A DNA stretch of 25,372 nucleotides from Mogibacterium sp. (GCA_017469325.1 JAFUGO010000069.1:1-25372), one strand, 5' to 3'. Shown: positions 8,219 to 15,712, counted from the stretch's first letter. Program-made: numbers and translations. Notes: generated by a model from the letters alone, not told the origin.

Positions 8219-8245
8219 CGGCGCTGCTCAGGCAGCGCCGTTTTT
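8219..8245 (+). terminator. Intrinsic terminator/attenuator between SCIFF precursor and maturase
   Basis: A perfect 9-bp GC-rich stem (CGGCGCTGC, 8219-8227, with GCAGCGCCG, 8232-8240) closes a TCAG tetraloop and is followed by five T (8241-8245). It lies 12 bp after the precursor stop and 63 bp before the maturase start. With no clear promoter between them, it should let only a fraction of transcripts continue into the maturase, giving excess peptide over enzyme. Confidence 0.9.
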
Positions 8246-8308
8246 ATTGTTCTGAAGGCTGAACCTGCCCGGCTTAAAGACAGGAAAACAGCCATAGCAA
8301 GGAGACAG

Positions 8309-9781
8309 ATGATTCATCTTTATAAACTGAACGGATGCAATATTGCGGTCGACGCTTCGAGCGGATCCGTGCACTCTCTCGATGAGGCGGCATATGATGC
8401 GATCGCGATCATAGATGAGGCTATAAACAAAGCCTCCCAAAACAAAAAAGAAAAGCCGGATGTATCCGGCCTGCTTTCGGATGCGGATCTTAAGGAAAAA
8501 GTGACGGAGATGCTCACCGGAAAGCACGGGCTGAGCCGCGAAGAAGCACTTGAGACTTTAGAGGATATAACGGAACTGTACAACGAACACCTCCTATGGT
8601 CGGACGATATCTTTGAGGCGGCTGCCGACGAGATCAAACTGAAGCAGTCGGTGCTGAAAGCCATATGCCTCCATGTCGCACACGGCTGCAACATGGACTG
8701 CGAGTATTGCTTTGCGGGAAAGGGCGATTACAGCGGCAAGAGCGGTATCATGAGCGCCGAGGTAGGCAAGCGCGCCCTGGACTACCTTGTTGAGCACTCC
8801 GGGACCCGCAGGCATCTTGAAGTGGATTTCTTCGGAGGCGAACCTCTCATAAACTGGGACGTCTGCAAAGAGATCGTGGCTTACGGCAGAGAGCTCGAAA
8901 AGAAGCACAACAAGATATTCAACTTTACGCTTACGACCAACGGAGTCCTTATAGACGAAGATGTCATAGAGTTCACGAACCGCGAGATGGGCAATGTCGT
9001 CCTCAGCATGGACGGAAGACAGCAGACCCACGACCGCATGCGCCACAGCAAGACAGGCGGAGGTACCTATGATTCCATAATGGACAACTTCAGAGCTCTC
9101 GTTGACGCGAGGACTTCAGGTGATCCGGACATCAGGTCGTCGGAATACTACATGCGCGGCACGTATACCGCGTATAATAAGGACTTCGCGGCTGATGTTC
9201 TGGCCATGGCCGATCTCGGCTTCAAAGAGACATCGATAGAACCCGTTGTGTCCGATCCGGATGTGCCTTACGCACTTCATGAGGAAGACCTTCAGCAGCT
9301 TTTTGGGGAATATGAAAAGCTGGCTCTTGAGATGCTCAGGCGCGAGGAGAACGGAGAAGGCTTCAATTTCTATCACTATACGGTAGACCTTACCGGCGGT
9401 CCTTGTATTTACAAGAGGGTATCGGGATGCGGAGTCGCGACCGAATACCTCGCCGTAACACCGACCGGAGATCTTTATCCGTGCCACCAGTTTGTAGGTG
9501 ACGATGACATGATAGTCGGCAATATCTACGAGGGCATCACACATCCGGAGACTCTCGCCGTCTTTGCCGGCCGCAACAACATATACACGAGGGACAAGTG
9601 CAGGGACTGCTGGGCAAAGCTTTACTGCGCCGGCGGCTGCGCTGCAAACAACTATCATTCGAACGGAGACATCAACAAGGTGTACGAGTTCGGATGCAGG
9701 CTCCACAGAAAGCGCATCGAGTGCGCTCTCATGATGGAGGTCATACGTGACAGACGCCGCGATGATTCCATTACAGAATAG
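8309..9781 (+). CDS. SCIFF peptide maturase: radical SAM/SPASM thioether-forming enzyme
   Basis: This 490-residue enzyme belongs to the family that installs Cys-thioether crosslinks in SCIFF peptides (CteB-like). Residues 1-90 or so (MIHLYKLNGCNIAVDASSG onward) fit the leader-binding RRE domain. The radical SAM cluster motif CNMDCEYC gives CX3CX2C at C127, C131 and C134, followed by FFGGEPL (the GGE SAM-binding motif). The C-terminal SPASM domain is complete: C374 and C392 in the CX12GX4C arrangement, C431, C434, C440 and C444 in CX2CX5CX3C, and C463. It should therefore carry one SAM-binding and two auxiliary 4Fe-4S clusters. Nothing suggests decay, which matters because its substrate lacks one family cysteine. 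The ribosome binding site AAGGAGA (8299-8305) sits just before ATG 8309. Expression is probably by read-through of the upstream attenuator. Confidence 0.95.
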   Translation: MIHLYKLNGCNIAVDASSGSVHSLDEAAYDAIAIIDEAINKASQNKKEKPDVSGLLSDADLKEKVTEMLTGKHGLSREEALETLEDITELYNEHLLWSDDIFEAAADEIKLKQSVLKAICLHVAHGCNMDCEYCFAGKGDYSGKSGIMSAEVGKRALDYLVEHSGTRRHLEVDFFGGEPLINWDVCKEIVAYGRELEKKHNKIFNFTLTTNGVLIDEDVIEFTNREMGNVVLSMDGRQQTHDRMRHSKTGGGTYDSIMDNFRALVDARTSGDPDIRSSEYYMRGTYTAYNKDFAADVLAMADLGFKETSIEPVVSDPDVPYALHEEDLQQLFGEYEKLALEMLRREENGEGFNFYHYTVDLTGGPCIYKRVSGCGVATEYLAVTPTGDLYPCHQFVGDDDMIVGNIYEGITHPETLAVFAGRNNIYTRDKCRDCWAKLYCAGGCAANNYHSNGDINKVYEFGCRLHRKRIECALMMEVIRDRRRDDSITE

Positions 9782-9786
9782 AAAAA

Positions 9787-9795
9787 TGGTATAAT
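9787..9795 (+). promoter_or_regulatory. Extended -10 promoter for rdgB, probably leaderless
   Basis: TGG then a consensus TATAAT (9790-9795) lies 9 bp before the ATG at 9805. No good -35 box is visible, which an extended -10 tolerates. Transcription would begin about 9802-9804, leaving essentially no leader, and there is no Shine-Dalgarno sequence. Confidence 0.7.
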
Positions 9796-9804
9796 AACGG
9801 CAGT

Positions 9805-10461
9805 ATGAGAACAGCGATACTTGCATCACAAAACAAGAATAAGATCAGAGAGATCAGGGCCATACTTGAGAAGTACGGTCTTGATGTCATAAGCCGCGAT
9901 GACGCCGGCATCCCGACCGATGATATAGAGGAGACGGGGACCACATTTGAGGAGAATTCCCATCTTAAGGCGGCTGTCATCATGGACATGATAGAGGCCA
10001 ATCCTTCTCTCGCTAAGTACGCCGGGAGCCCTGTGATCGCCGATGATTCGGGACTCATGGTAGACGCTCTTGGCGGAGCGCCGGGTGTTTACAGCGCGCG
10101 CTATGCGGGCGAAGACTGCACTTATGACGACAACAATACAAAGCTTCTTGCGGCGCTCGATGGCATTCCTTATGAAGACAGGACCGCGAAGTTCGTGACG
10201 GTCATAACTCTTATCTATCCGGATAAGGAAGGAGCACCGGCAGCAGCAGAAGAGCGCGGCGGAAGATATGTGCTCACCGCTTACGGAGAGTGCAAAGGTC
10301 ATATCGGAACAGAAAAGAAAGGCGACGGCGGGTTCGGATACGATCCGCTGTTCATACCTGAGGGCTTCAGCGAGACATTCTCGCAGCTCGGAACAGAATT
10401 CAAGAACACCATCAGTCACAGAGCCAGAGCTCTTGCAGAACTTGAAAGGCTTCTCGGCTGA
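9805..10461 (+). CDS. rdgB: XTP/dITP diphosphatase (RdgB/HAM1 family)
   Basis: This cytoplasmic house-cleaning enzyme hydrolyses non-canonical purine triphosphates (dITP, XTP) to monophosphates and pyrophosphate, keeping deaminated bases out of DNA and RNA. The family signature is clear: N-terminal ASQNKNKIREIR, GTTFEENSHLKA, the metal/catalytic ADDSGLMVDALGGAPGVYSARYAG, GDGGFGYDPLFIPEG and the terminal SHRARALAEL. At 218 residues it is slightly longer than usual because of an Ala/Glu-rich loop (KEGAPAAAEERGGRY, about 133-150). The start is set by homology (M then TAILASQNK) since there is no ribosome binding site. A near-consensus extended -10 immediately upstream suggests a leaderless mRNA. 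It is 23 bp after the SCIFF maturase stop and 26 bp before the YihY gene, with which it is probably co-transcribed. Confidence 0.95.
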   Translation: MRTAILASQNKNKIREIRAILEKYGLDVISRDDAGIPTDDIEETGTTFEENSHLKAAVIMDMIEANPSLAKYAGSPVIADDSGLMVDALGGAPGVYSARYAGEDCTYDDNNTKLLAALDGIPYEDRTAKFVTVITLIYPDKEGAPAAAEERGGRYVLTAYGECKGHIGTEKKGDGGFGYDPLFIPEGFSETFSQLGTEFKNTISHRARALAELERLLG

Positions 10462-10487
10462 CCGGGCTCTAAGAAAAAGATCAAGAT

Positions 10488-11636
10488 ATGGGCGACTTTT
10501 GGGGCGATACAGTTGATCATTCTGATGAGAAAAAACTCCGTCTTACATGGAAGCTCATCCTGAAGATAGGCTTCCATCTGTGGCGGCAGTTTGACGACCA
10601 GTATTACGCGGGATTTGCTGCGCAGATCGCGTATTTCTTTTTCATGTCATCGGTGCCTATGCTTATCGTACTTACGCAGGTCCTCGGTATTTTCGATGTA
10701 TCGATGGACTTTGTAAGGGAATGGCTCGAGAGGCATCTCTCAACGCAGATGGGAAGCTTCCTCGAAGGTCTGTTCTCGGCATCATCCACGGGCGTCACAA
10801 ACTTCATCATGATCCTGCTTGCCCTCTGGGCGAGCTCATCGCTGGCTTTTTCTCTTTCAAGGCTCACAACGTACACACTCAGCTACGGCAGATACAGGTT
10901 CAATTTCTTCACAGAGAGAGTCAAGTCCATACCGATCGCTGCAGGCTCGATACTTGTCGTGGCAGTCACGCTCATCGGCTACGTATACGGTGAGCTTATC
11001 GCGAAGCGCATACTGAAGAGCGAATTCCTTCAGGCTCTCATCAGCGAGACCAGGACTCCCATACTGGCCGTTCTGTTCTTTATAGTCATTCTTTCAAACT
11101 ACTATCTTTTGCCGCGCATCAGAGTGCCTGTCAGGGCAGTCCTGCCGGGTTCGATCGTCGCTACGATCGGCATCATGATCGCCACATGGGTGTACTCGCT
11201 GTACATCTCAAAGGCGACCAACTACAACCTCCTCTACGGCGCATTCTCAAACATCGTAGCCATGATGCTGTGGTTCTACATCATCAGCTGGGTGCTCTGT
11301 ATAGGAATGATGTTCAATAAATCCTGGGATATCCACATGCACCGCGGCAGACTTACGCCGGCAAAGATAAAAGAGTACCTTATGAACCAGTACGGCGATA
11401 AGGGCGAAGAGATGTGGAACAAACTCATCATCGGCGAGTATGATATGGCAGACAGGTCGCTCGACAGCCTCGCCGTAAAGATGTCGCGAAAGTTCGACCC
11501 GGGCTACAATGAAAAACGCGAAAGAGAGATAGCGGAGCTCGAGGAGCTGAAGGCTGTCAGAGAACAGGTAGAGCAGGAGATACTCGCCCGCAATGAGGCG
11601 GAGTATGCCGCTGAAGATGATGATGACGAAGAATAA
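10488..11636 (+). CDS. YihY/BrkB (UPF0761) family integral membrane protein
   Basis: This 382-residue protein matches the YihY/BrkB family of six-helix inner-membrane proteins, whose biochemical role is not established. The signature beginning is FAAQIAYFFFMSSVPMLIVL (about 45-65). Later family features include a glycine-containing segment LPRIRVPVRAVLPGSIVA, a membrane segment ending VYSLYI, and the YNLLYGAFSNIVAMMLWFYI stretch. After the last helix there is a soluble tail of about 100 residues ending in a Glu-rich probable coiled coil (EREIAELEELKAVREQVEQE) and a run of Asp/Glu. Upstream of ATG 10488 there is only a weak A-rich sequence and no convincing ribosome binding site. The stop is 22 bp before the lipid-kinase start, and the pairing of two membrane- or lipid-related genes is suggestive only. 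Confidence 0.88.
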   Translation: MGDFWGDTVDHSDEKKLRLTWKLILKIGFHLWRQFDDQYYAGFAAQIAYFFFMSSVPMLIVLTQVLGIFDVSMDFVREWLERHLSTQMGSFLEGLFSASSTGVTNFIMILLALWASSSLAFSLSRLTTYTLSYGRYRFNFFTERVKSIPIAAGSILVVAVTLIGYVYGELIAKRILKSEFLQALISETRTPILAVLFFIVILSNYYLLPRIRVPVRAVLPGSIVATIGIMIATWVYSLYISKATNYNLLYGAFSNIVAMMLWFYIISWVLCIGMMFNKSWDIHMHRGRLTPAKIKEYLMNQYGDKGEEMWNKLIIGEYDMADRSLDSLAVKMSRKFDPGYNEKREREIAELEELKAVREQVEQEILARNEAEYAAEDDDDEE

Positions 11637-11658
11637 AACGACTCCGGAGGTTGCAGAA

Positions 11659-12564
11659 ATGCACGAAAGAAAAAAGCTGCTGTTCATAATGAATCCCAAA
11701 TCGGGGCTCATGCTTGCTCCAAAGCATATGGCGGAGATAATCGACAGATTCTCGGGTGCGGGATACCTCACTCAGGTGCTCATGACATCGGGCAGAGGAG
11801 ACGCCAGGGAGTTTGCTGAAGAATACGGCGGAGAGGTCGATACCGTCGTGGTCTCGGGCGGAGACGGAACGCTCAACGAAGTGATAGACGGTCTTCTTGA
11901 CGGAGGCTACACTACTCCTATCGGCTACATACCGTCCGGCTCGACCAATGACTTTGCTAATTCCATCGGCCTCCCGAAAGGCATAATCGAGTGTGCCGAC
12001 AGGATAATCACCGGCACTCCTTCGCCGGTAGATATCGGAAGTTTCAACGGCCGCAATTTCAGCTACGTGGCAAGCTTCGGAGCTTTCACATCCACATCGT
12101 ATTCGGTACCGCAGAACCTCAAAAACATATTCGGACATGCGGCATATGTGATGGGCGGTATAAAAGAGCTCGCGAACATCCACTCCATACACGCAAAGAT
12201 CACTCTCGACAAAGGGACTCCGGATGAGCAGACGCATGAAGGCGATTATGTGCTCGGAGCGGTATGCAACTCCAAATCCATAGGAGGGATACTGAACCTC
12301 GAAAGACTTGATGTGGATATGAACGACGGACTCATGGAGATACTGATGGTGAAGATGCCGGCAGATATCATAGCCCTGAACGACATAGCCATAAGCGCTC
12401 TTTCGGGCACGTTCAAATCCCATCAGATCGAGACGTACTCGGCTCATTCACTGACGGTAGAGATCGATGAGGGAGTGCACTGGACTCTCGACGGAGAATA
12501 TGAGAAGGGCAGCAGCGTCTGCGAGATAAAGACGCTGAGATCCGCCATTTCGCTCATAAAATAA
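11659..12564 (+). CDS. Diacylglycerol kinase-like lipid kinase (DAGK catalytic domain, YegS/BmrU group)
   Basis: This 301-residue soluble protein has the DAGK/lipid kinase fold. It starts with FIMNPKSGL, contains the nucleotide-binding VVSGGDGTLNEVIDGLL (GGDGT at 67-71) and continues with PSGSTNDFANSIGLPKGI, the second conserved block. The C-terminal beta domain ends with VEIDEGVHWTLDGEYEKG, like the conserved (I)DGE region of the family. It probably phosphorylates diacylglycerol or a related membrane lipid; the substrate is inferred from family only. The true start is ATG 11659, preceded by CGGAGG (11645-11650). An in-frame ATG at 11593 lies inside the upstream gene and would add 22 low-complexity residues, so I rejected it. 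It lies between the YihY gene and a metallo-hydrolase gene in one probable operon. Confidence 0.92.
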   Translation: MHERKKLLFIMNPKSGLMLAPKHMAEIIDRFSGAGYLTQVLMTSGRGDAREFAEEYGGEVDTVVVSGGDGTLNEVIDGLLDGGYTTPIGYIPSGSTNDFANSIGLPKGIIECADRIITGTPSPVDIGSFNGRNFSYVASFGAFTSTSYSVPQNLKNIFGHAAYVMGGIKELANIHSIHAKITLDKGTPDEQTHEGDYVLGAVCNSKSIGGILNLERLDVDMNDGLMEILMVKMPADIIALNDIAISALSGTFKSHQIETYSAHSLTVEIDEGVHWTLDGEYEKGSSVCEIKTLRSAISLIK

Positions 12565-12575
12565 GGAGAATAAAC

Positions 12576-13238
12576 ATGATCATCAGATACACAGGCCATG
12601 CATGCTTCAAGATCATGGATGAGAAGACCGGATATTCCATTATGTTCGATCCGTACAAACCGGGTTCGGTCCCGGGCTTCAGAGACATAAAGGATATCGC
12701 CAGTGAGGTCCATGCCTCGCATATGCATGACGATCACTTCGGGATCGAGTGTGTCAGGCTCGAAAAAAGGGGAGAGAGCCCGTATAAAGTCGAATACATC
12801 GATACATACCACGATCCCGAGAAAGGCGCTCACAGAGGCGAAAACCGCATCTATATCATTACGGACAAGACTACCGGCGAGAAGCTGGTCCACTACGGAG
12901 ACATAGGGGAGAAGATAGACGATCTTCTTACGGAAGAGAACATGGCGCTCCTCGGGAATGCAGACATAGCACTGGTCCCGATCGGCGGCACCTATACATA
13001 TGATATGGATGAAGCTCTCGAGCTCATAAACAGGACAACGCCTAAGCTGGCGATGCCTATGCATTACAGGTCTGAGATAGCCGGATTCGGACTTCCGGAG
13101 ATCGGCACGCTCGAAAAGTTCATCGACCTGGCATCAAAGTCCGGTAAAAAAGTATTTGTCGGAAGAGTGAGTTATATAAACACCGGAGACATAGATCTTG
13201 ACTGTGATATCCTTGCTCTTAAACCGCATAACATCTGA
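12576..13238 (+). CDS. Metallo-beta-lactamase-fold metal-dependent hydrolase (UlaG-like group)
   Basis: This 220-residue cytoplasmic protein has the MBL-fold signature in compact form. IIRYTGHACFKI opens the fold, the zinc motif HMHDDH (HxHxDH, 49-54) follows, then HYGDIG (the typical H-x-GD block) and PMHY near the C-terminus, supplying the remaining metal ligands. The pattern is that of UlaG-like hydrolases often annotated only as Zn-dependent hydrolases; the substrate is unknown. A ribosome binding site AAGGAG lies just before ATG 12576, 11 bp after the lipid-kinase stop. It is probably co-transcribed with the lipid kinase before it and the small membrane protein after it. Confidence 0.9.
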   Translation: MIIRYTGHACFKIMDEKTGYSIMFDPYKPGSVPGFRDIKDIASEVHASHMHDDHFGIECVRLEKRGESPYKVEYIDTYHDPEKGAHRGENRIYIITDKTTGEKLVHYGDIGEKIDDLLTEENMALLGNADIALVPIGGTYTYDMDEALELINRTTPKLAMPMHYRSEIAGFGLPEIGTLEKFIDLASKSGKKVFVGRVSYINTGDIDLDCDILALKPHNI

Positions 13239-13253
13239 TAGGGAGGTAACGCG

Positions 13254-13472
13254 ATGCTGACCATTTTATTAGCCGTTCTCGCAGTCGCATATGTTTTTCT
13301 GAAGGTAAGCAACACAAGAGCCAGATTCGCAGAGGAAGACGCAAGGCGTGAAGCTGAAGAGGAAGAGGCCAGACTTGCCGCAGAAGAAGAGGCAGAAGAA
13401 GAACTCATGCGTGAGGAAGCGATCGACGTCGAAGCCGATGTAGTCGAGCCTGACGCCGATGCTGAAGAATAG
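13254..13472 (+). CDS. Small membrane-anchored acidic coiled-coil protein, 72 aa
   Basis: This is a small unrecognised protein. Residues 1-17 (MLTILLAVLAVAYVFLK) form one membrane-spanning segment, followed by a short basic stretch (NTRARF) and then about 50 residues made almost entirely of Glu, Ala, Asp and Arg, which should form an acidic helix or coiled coil. By the positive-inside rule the acidic part probably faces the cytoplasm. A strong ribosome binding site GGGAGG (13242-13247) at good spacing and continuity with the operon 15 bp upstream support a real gene. No function is assigned; a scaffold or partner for the neighbouring membrane protein is possible but unsupported. Confidence 0.75.
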   Translation: MLTILLAVLAVAYVFLKVSNTRARFAEEDARREAEEEEARLAAEEEAEEELMREEAIDVEADVVEPDADAEE

Positions 13473-13487
13473 TCCTTTATTCTTTTT
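13465..13487 (+). terminator. Weak AT-rich terminator ending the rdgB-to-small-protein operon
   Basis: AAGAATA (13465-13471) pairs with TATTCTT (13478-13484) across a 6-nt loop and is followed by TTT, then ATT. The stem is AT-rich and overlaps the last codons of the small protein gene, so it is a modest candidate. It separates + strand transcription from the convergent gene at 13500. Confidence 0.4.
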
Positions 13488-13499
13488 ATTCCCGTTCAA

Positions 13500-14600
13500 T
13501 TAATCCAGAGTGATATCCATCGTTACAGGGTTGTGATCTGAGCATACGAAGCCGAGATCCCTGTTTTTGAATTCATTCACTTTTATATTGCCCGAGACAA
13601 TGAATCCGTCGATGAGGTAATACTGGAACCCCTCTTTGTCCGCTCCGGCGTACGGCTGGTCCAGACTGCGGCAGCTCGGGACTGTCTCATCCATGATGAA
13701 GTTCCATGAGCCCTCCGCGCCCGATACATCGATGATCCCTGCCGCCCATTTTCCTTCCTGGGCAGGGTAGAGGTCTGCTTTCGCAGAAGAAAAGATCTGA
13801 TTGAAATCCCCTCCGGCAATAACATAATTCCCTTTTTTATACTCTTCATTCAGAAAATCTATCAGCTGCGCCGTCTGGGCGATCTTGCCCTCACCGCTGT
13901 CATATGCCTCAAGATGCAGGTTTATCAGGACCAGCTCGTTTGATGAGCCGCTGACAGGGATGCGCGAAACGAGAAGGCATCTTTTGAGGTTCGCAGTGCG
14001 GACAGGCCAGCTGAACGATATAGGCAGCTGTATGCGCTCGCAGTTCTCCATCGGGTATTCCGAAAAAGTCATTATGCCCGAATTGATCTTTCCGAGAGGC
14101 GGGACGGGATATGGCACAAACGGCACTTTGTAATTGTAGGCAAAAGCCGATGAGTATCCGGCAAGCTTCTCTTTCAGAAGCGCCGTCTCGTCTATGTTGT
14201 ATGACCTCTTTGAGTTTTCGTCGATCTCCTGCAGAAAGAGGATGTCGGGATCGTTCTTCGCGATCTCTTCGGTGATCCCCTGCAGGTTGCTCTCTACTCT
14301 GGCTTTATCTGCGGTCATGACACCGCTGCCTCCGTCCATAAAGAAGTCCGCGTTGTCTCCGAGAGCTCCGTAGCCCATGTTCCATGACATCATCCTGATG
14401 CTGTCTCCCTTGCTGAGAGTTTTTGATGCTTCGCCGGCGGTCTCAAGCGCGATCGTTTCATCCGGAGAATACTCCGCAGCCGTCAGCCAGGCGATCAGGC
14501 CGCCGAACGCGAGGACTGCCAAAAGCAGGACGCATCCTATGAACCTGAACAGCTTCCTGAAAAAACCGCCTTTTTTCTTTTCTTCTTTTGCGTGTTTCAT
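13500..14600 (-). CDS. Membrane-anchored endonuclease/exonuclease/phosphatase (EEP) family protein
   Basis: This 366-residue protein has a basic N-terminus (KHAKEEKKKGGFFRKLFRF), one hydrophobic segment (about 20-40) and then an EEP-superfamily catalytic domain, probably outside the membrane. Expected active-site blocks are all present: SWNMGYG (Asn), FLQEID (Glu), INLHLEAYDSG (His), AGGDFNQIF (Asp, Asn) and CSDHNPVTM (Asp-His pair). The family includes DNases, phosphatases and sphingomyelinase-like phosphodiesterases, and the substrate cannot be chosen from sequence. Cleavage of the signal anchor (near LTAAEYS) is possible. The start is ATG at 14600, with GGGAAAGG upstream on this strand. 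It converges on the small membrane protein and diverges from yicC across a 161-bp promoter region. Confidence 0.88.
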   Translation of the reverse strand: MKHAKEEKKKGGFFRKLFRFIGCVLLLAVLAFGGLIAWLTAAEYSPDETIALETAGEASKTLSKGDSIRMMSWNMGYGALGDNADFFMDGGSGVMTADKARVESNLQGITEEIAKNDPDILFLQEIDENSKRSYNIDETALLKEKLAGYSSAFAYNYKVPFVPYPVPPLGKINSGIMTFSEYPMENCERIQLPISFSWPVRTANLKRCLLVSRIPVSGSSNELVLINLHLEAYDSGEGKIAQTAQLIDFLNEEYKKGNYVIAGGDFNQIFSSAKADLYPAQEGKWAAGIIDVSGAEGSWNFIMDETVPSCRSLDQPYAGADKEGFQYYLIDGFIVSGNIKVNEFKNRDLGFVCSDHNPVTMDITLD

Positions 14601-14605
14601 ACCTT

Positions 14606-14700
14606 TCCCGGGCAGCCTATCCCGTAACAGGCTTTTCAGTGATCCTTTTGTTTAATAATAATATCCTGCCTCTCCGTTAATCAAGAAATATTGCCCGGGA
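14606..14700. repeat. Paired 9-bp inverted repeat (TCCCGGGCA / TGCCCGGGA) in divergent promoter region
   Basis: TCCCGGGCA at 14606-14614 and its exact reverse complement at 14692-14700 lie 77 bp apart. Each contains the palindrome CCCGGG. One sits in the leader of the - strand EEP gene, the other just upstream of the yicC -10 box. They could be operator half-sites or chance; no regulator is known here. Confidence 0.4.
14655..14684 (-). promoter_or_regulatory. Probable promoter of the EEP-family gene
   Basis: Read on the - strand, TTGATT (14684-14679) is followed after 18 bp by TATTAT (14660-14655); a second overlapping TATTAT (14663-14658) would give 15 bp. The start would be near 14648, with a leader of about 48 nt. 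Confidence 0.5.
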
Positions 14701-14702
14701 TG

Positions 14703-14711
14703 TGGTATTAT
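14703..14711 (+). promoter_or_regulatory. Extended -10 promoter of yicC
   Basis: TGG followed by TATTAT (14706-14711) resembles the other extended -10 boxes in the window. A -35 box is not convincing. The predicted start near 14718 gives a leader of about 44 nt containing AGGAGG (14747-14752), 9 bp before ATG 14762. Confidence 0.55.
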
Positions 14712-14761
14712 TTGTGTTGCACGAAAGATCGGTGTAAATAAACAATAGGAGGCTTTCGGAA

Positions 14762-15655
14762 ATGATCAAAAGCATGACAGGCTTCGGCAGGGGAGAGTTC
14801 ACTGACGAAGCAGGCAAGGTGACCGCTGAGATAAGAGCGGTCAATCACAGGTATCTGGACATTTATGTAAAGATGCCGAGGAAGTACGCGTTCGCGGAGG
14901 AATCCGTGAAGGCGGCAATCAAGGAAAAACTTCACCGCGGCAAGGTGGAAGTCAGCATCACCGTTGACAACACCGGACGCAGCGACAACGATGTAAGACT
15001 CGACAAGGAGCTCGCGGCAAAATACTATAACGCCCTCACCGAGCTGAGCGAGACTTTCGAAGTGGGCGAGATCATGGGACCATCGCTCGGACTCCTGGCA
15101 AAGATGCCGGATGTCATAACGACGGCTGCTGCCGAAGAAGACGAAGAAGAAGTAAGCAAGAGGCTGCTTGCGGCCACGGCAAAGGCGGTAGATGACATCT
15201 GCTCCATGAGAGAGACAGAGGGAGCGAAGCTGGCCGCGGATCTTTCTTCGAGAGCGAATATCGTCTCGGATATACGCGCGCTCATCGAGGAGAGAGCTCC
15301 TCAGATCGAGAAAGAATACGCTGCCAAGTTTAAGGCAAGAGTCGAAGAACTCCTGGACGGAGTATATGAAGTCCCTGAAGAGAGGATAGCTCTCGAAGCA
15401 GCCATATTCGCTGACAAGGCGAACATCACGGAAGAGCTCGTCAGACTCGAGAGCCACGTGAGCCAGCTGAGGTCCTTCCTTAAGTCGGACGGCAGCGAAG
15501 CCATAGGCAAGAAGATAGATTTTCTGATCCAGGAGATGAACCGTGAGGCCAACACCATCGGATCGAAATCCAACGATAAAGAGATCACCTCTATGATGCT
15601 CGATCTCAAAGCCGAGATCGAAAAGATCAGAGAGCAGGTGCAGAATATAGAATAA
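14762..15655 (+). CDS. yicC: YicC/YloC family endoribonuclease
   Basis: This 297-residue cytoplasmic protein starts with the diagnostic IKSMTGFGRGE, followed by EIRAVNHRYLDIYVKMPR. It ends with the conserved KIDFLIQEMNREANTIGSKSNDKEIT and a terminal helix (DLKAEIEKIREQVQNIE), as in full-length YicC/YloC proteins. The family has endoribonuclease activity in E. coli and B. subtilis members, and YicC is reported to act with RNA decay pathways. A long acidic and helical middle (AAAEEDEEEVSK, about 121-132) is typical. It opens the Firmicute yloC-gmk-rpoZ cluster. The small remA (DUF370) gene that often lies between yloC and gmk is absent; only 80 bp containing a promoter separate them. Confidence 0.95.
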   Translation: MIKSMTGFGRGEFTDEAGKVTAEIRAVNHRYLDIYVKMPRKYAFAEESVKAAIKEKLHRGKVEVSITVDNTGRSDNDVRLDKELAAKYYNALTELSETFEVGEIMGPSLGLLAKMPDVITTAAAEEDEEEVSKRLLAATAKAVDDICSMRETEGAKLAADLSSRANIVSDIRALIEERAPQIEKEYAAKFKARVEELLDGVYEVPEERIALEAAIFADKANITEELVRLESHVSQLRSFLKSDGSEAIGKKIDFLIQEMNREANTIGSKSNDKEITSMMLDLKAEIEKIREQVQNIE

Positions 15656-15682
15656 AGGCTCTTTCGGCGTCCGATCTGATAA

Positions 15683-15712
15683 TTGCTAAGTCAGAAGAGA
15701 ATGTGCTAAAAT
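15683..15712 (+). promoter_or_regulatory. Promoter before gmk
   Basis: TTGCTA (15683-15688) and TAAAAT (15707-15712) are 18 bp apart, with TGC directly before the -10 (15704-15706). The start would fall near 15719. This gives gmk-rpoZ-gpmI a promoter separate from that of yicC. Confidence 0.65.

Noticed and set aside
152..9781. The ABC exporter as the dedicated SCIFF exporter
   Set aside because: It lacks a C39 peptidase domain, lies in a different operon 4 kb upstream of the precursor gene, and is linked instead to a phosphohexomutase; nothing ties it to the peptide.
11593..11658. Upstream in-frame ATG of the lipid kinase
   Set aside because: It lies inside the YihY gene and adds low-complexity residues; the CGGAGG before ATG 11659 fixes the start.
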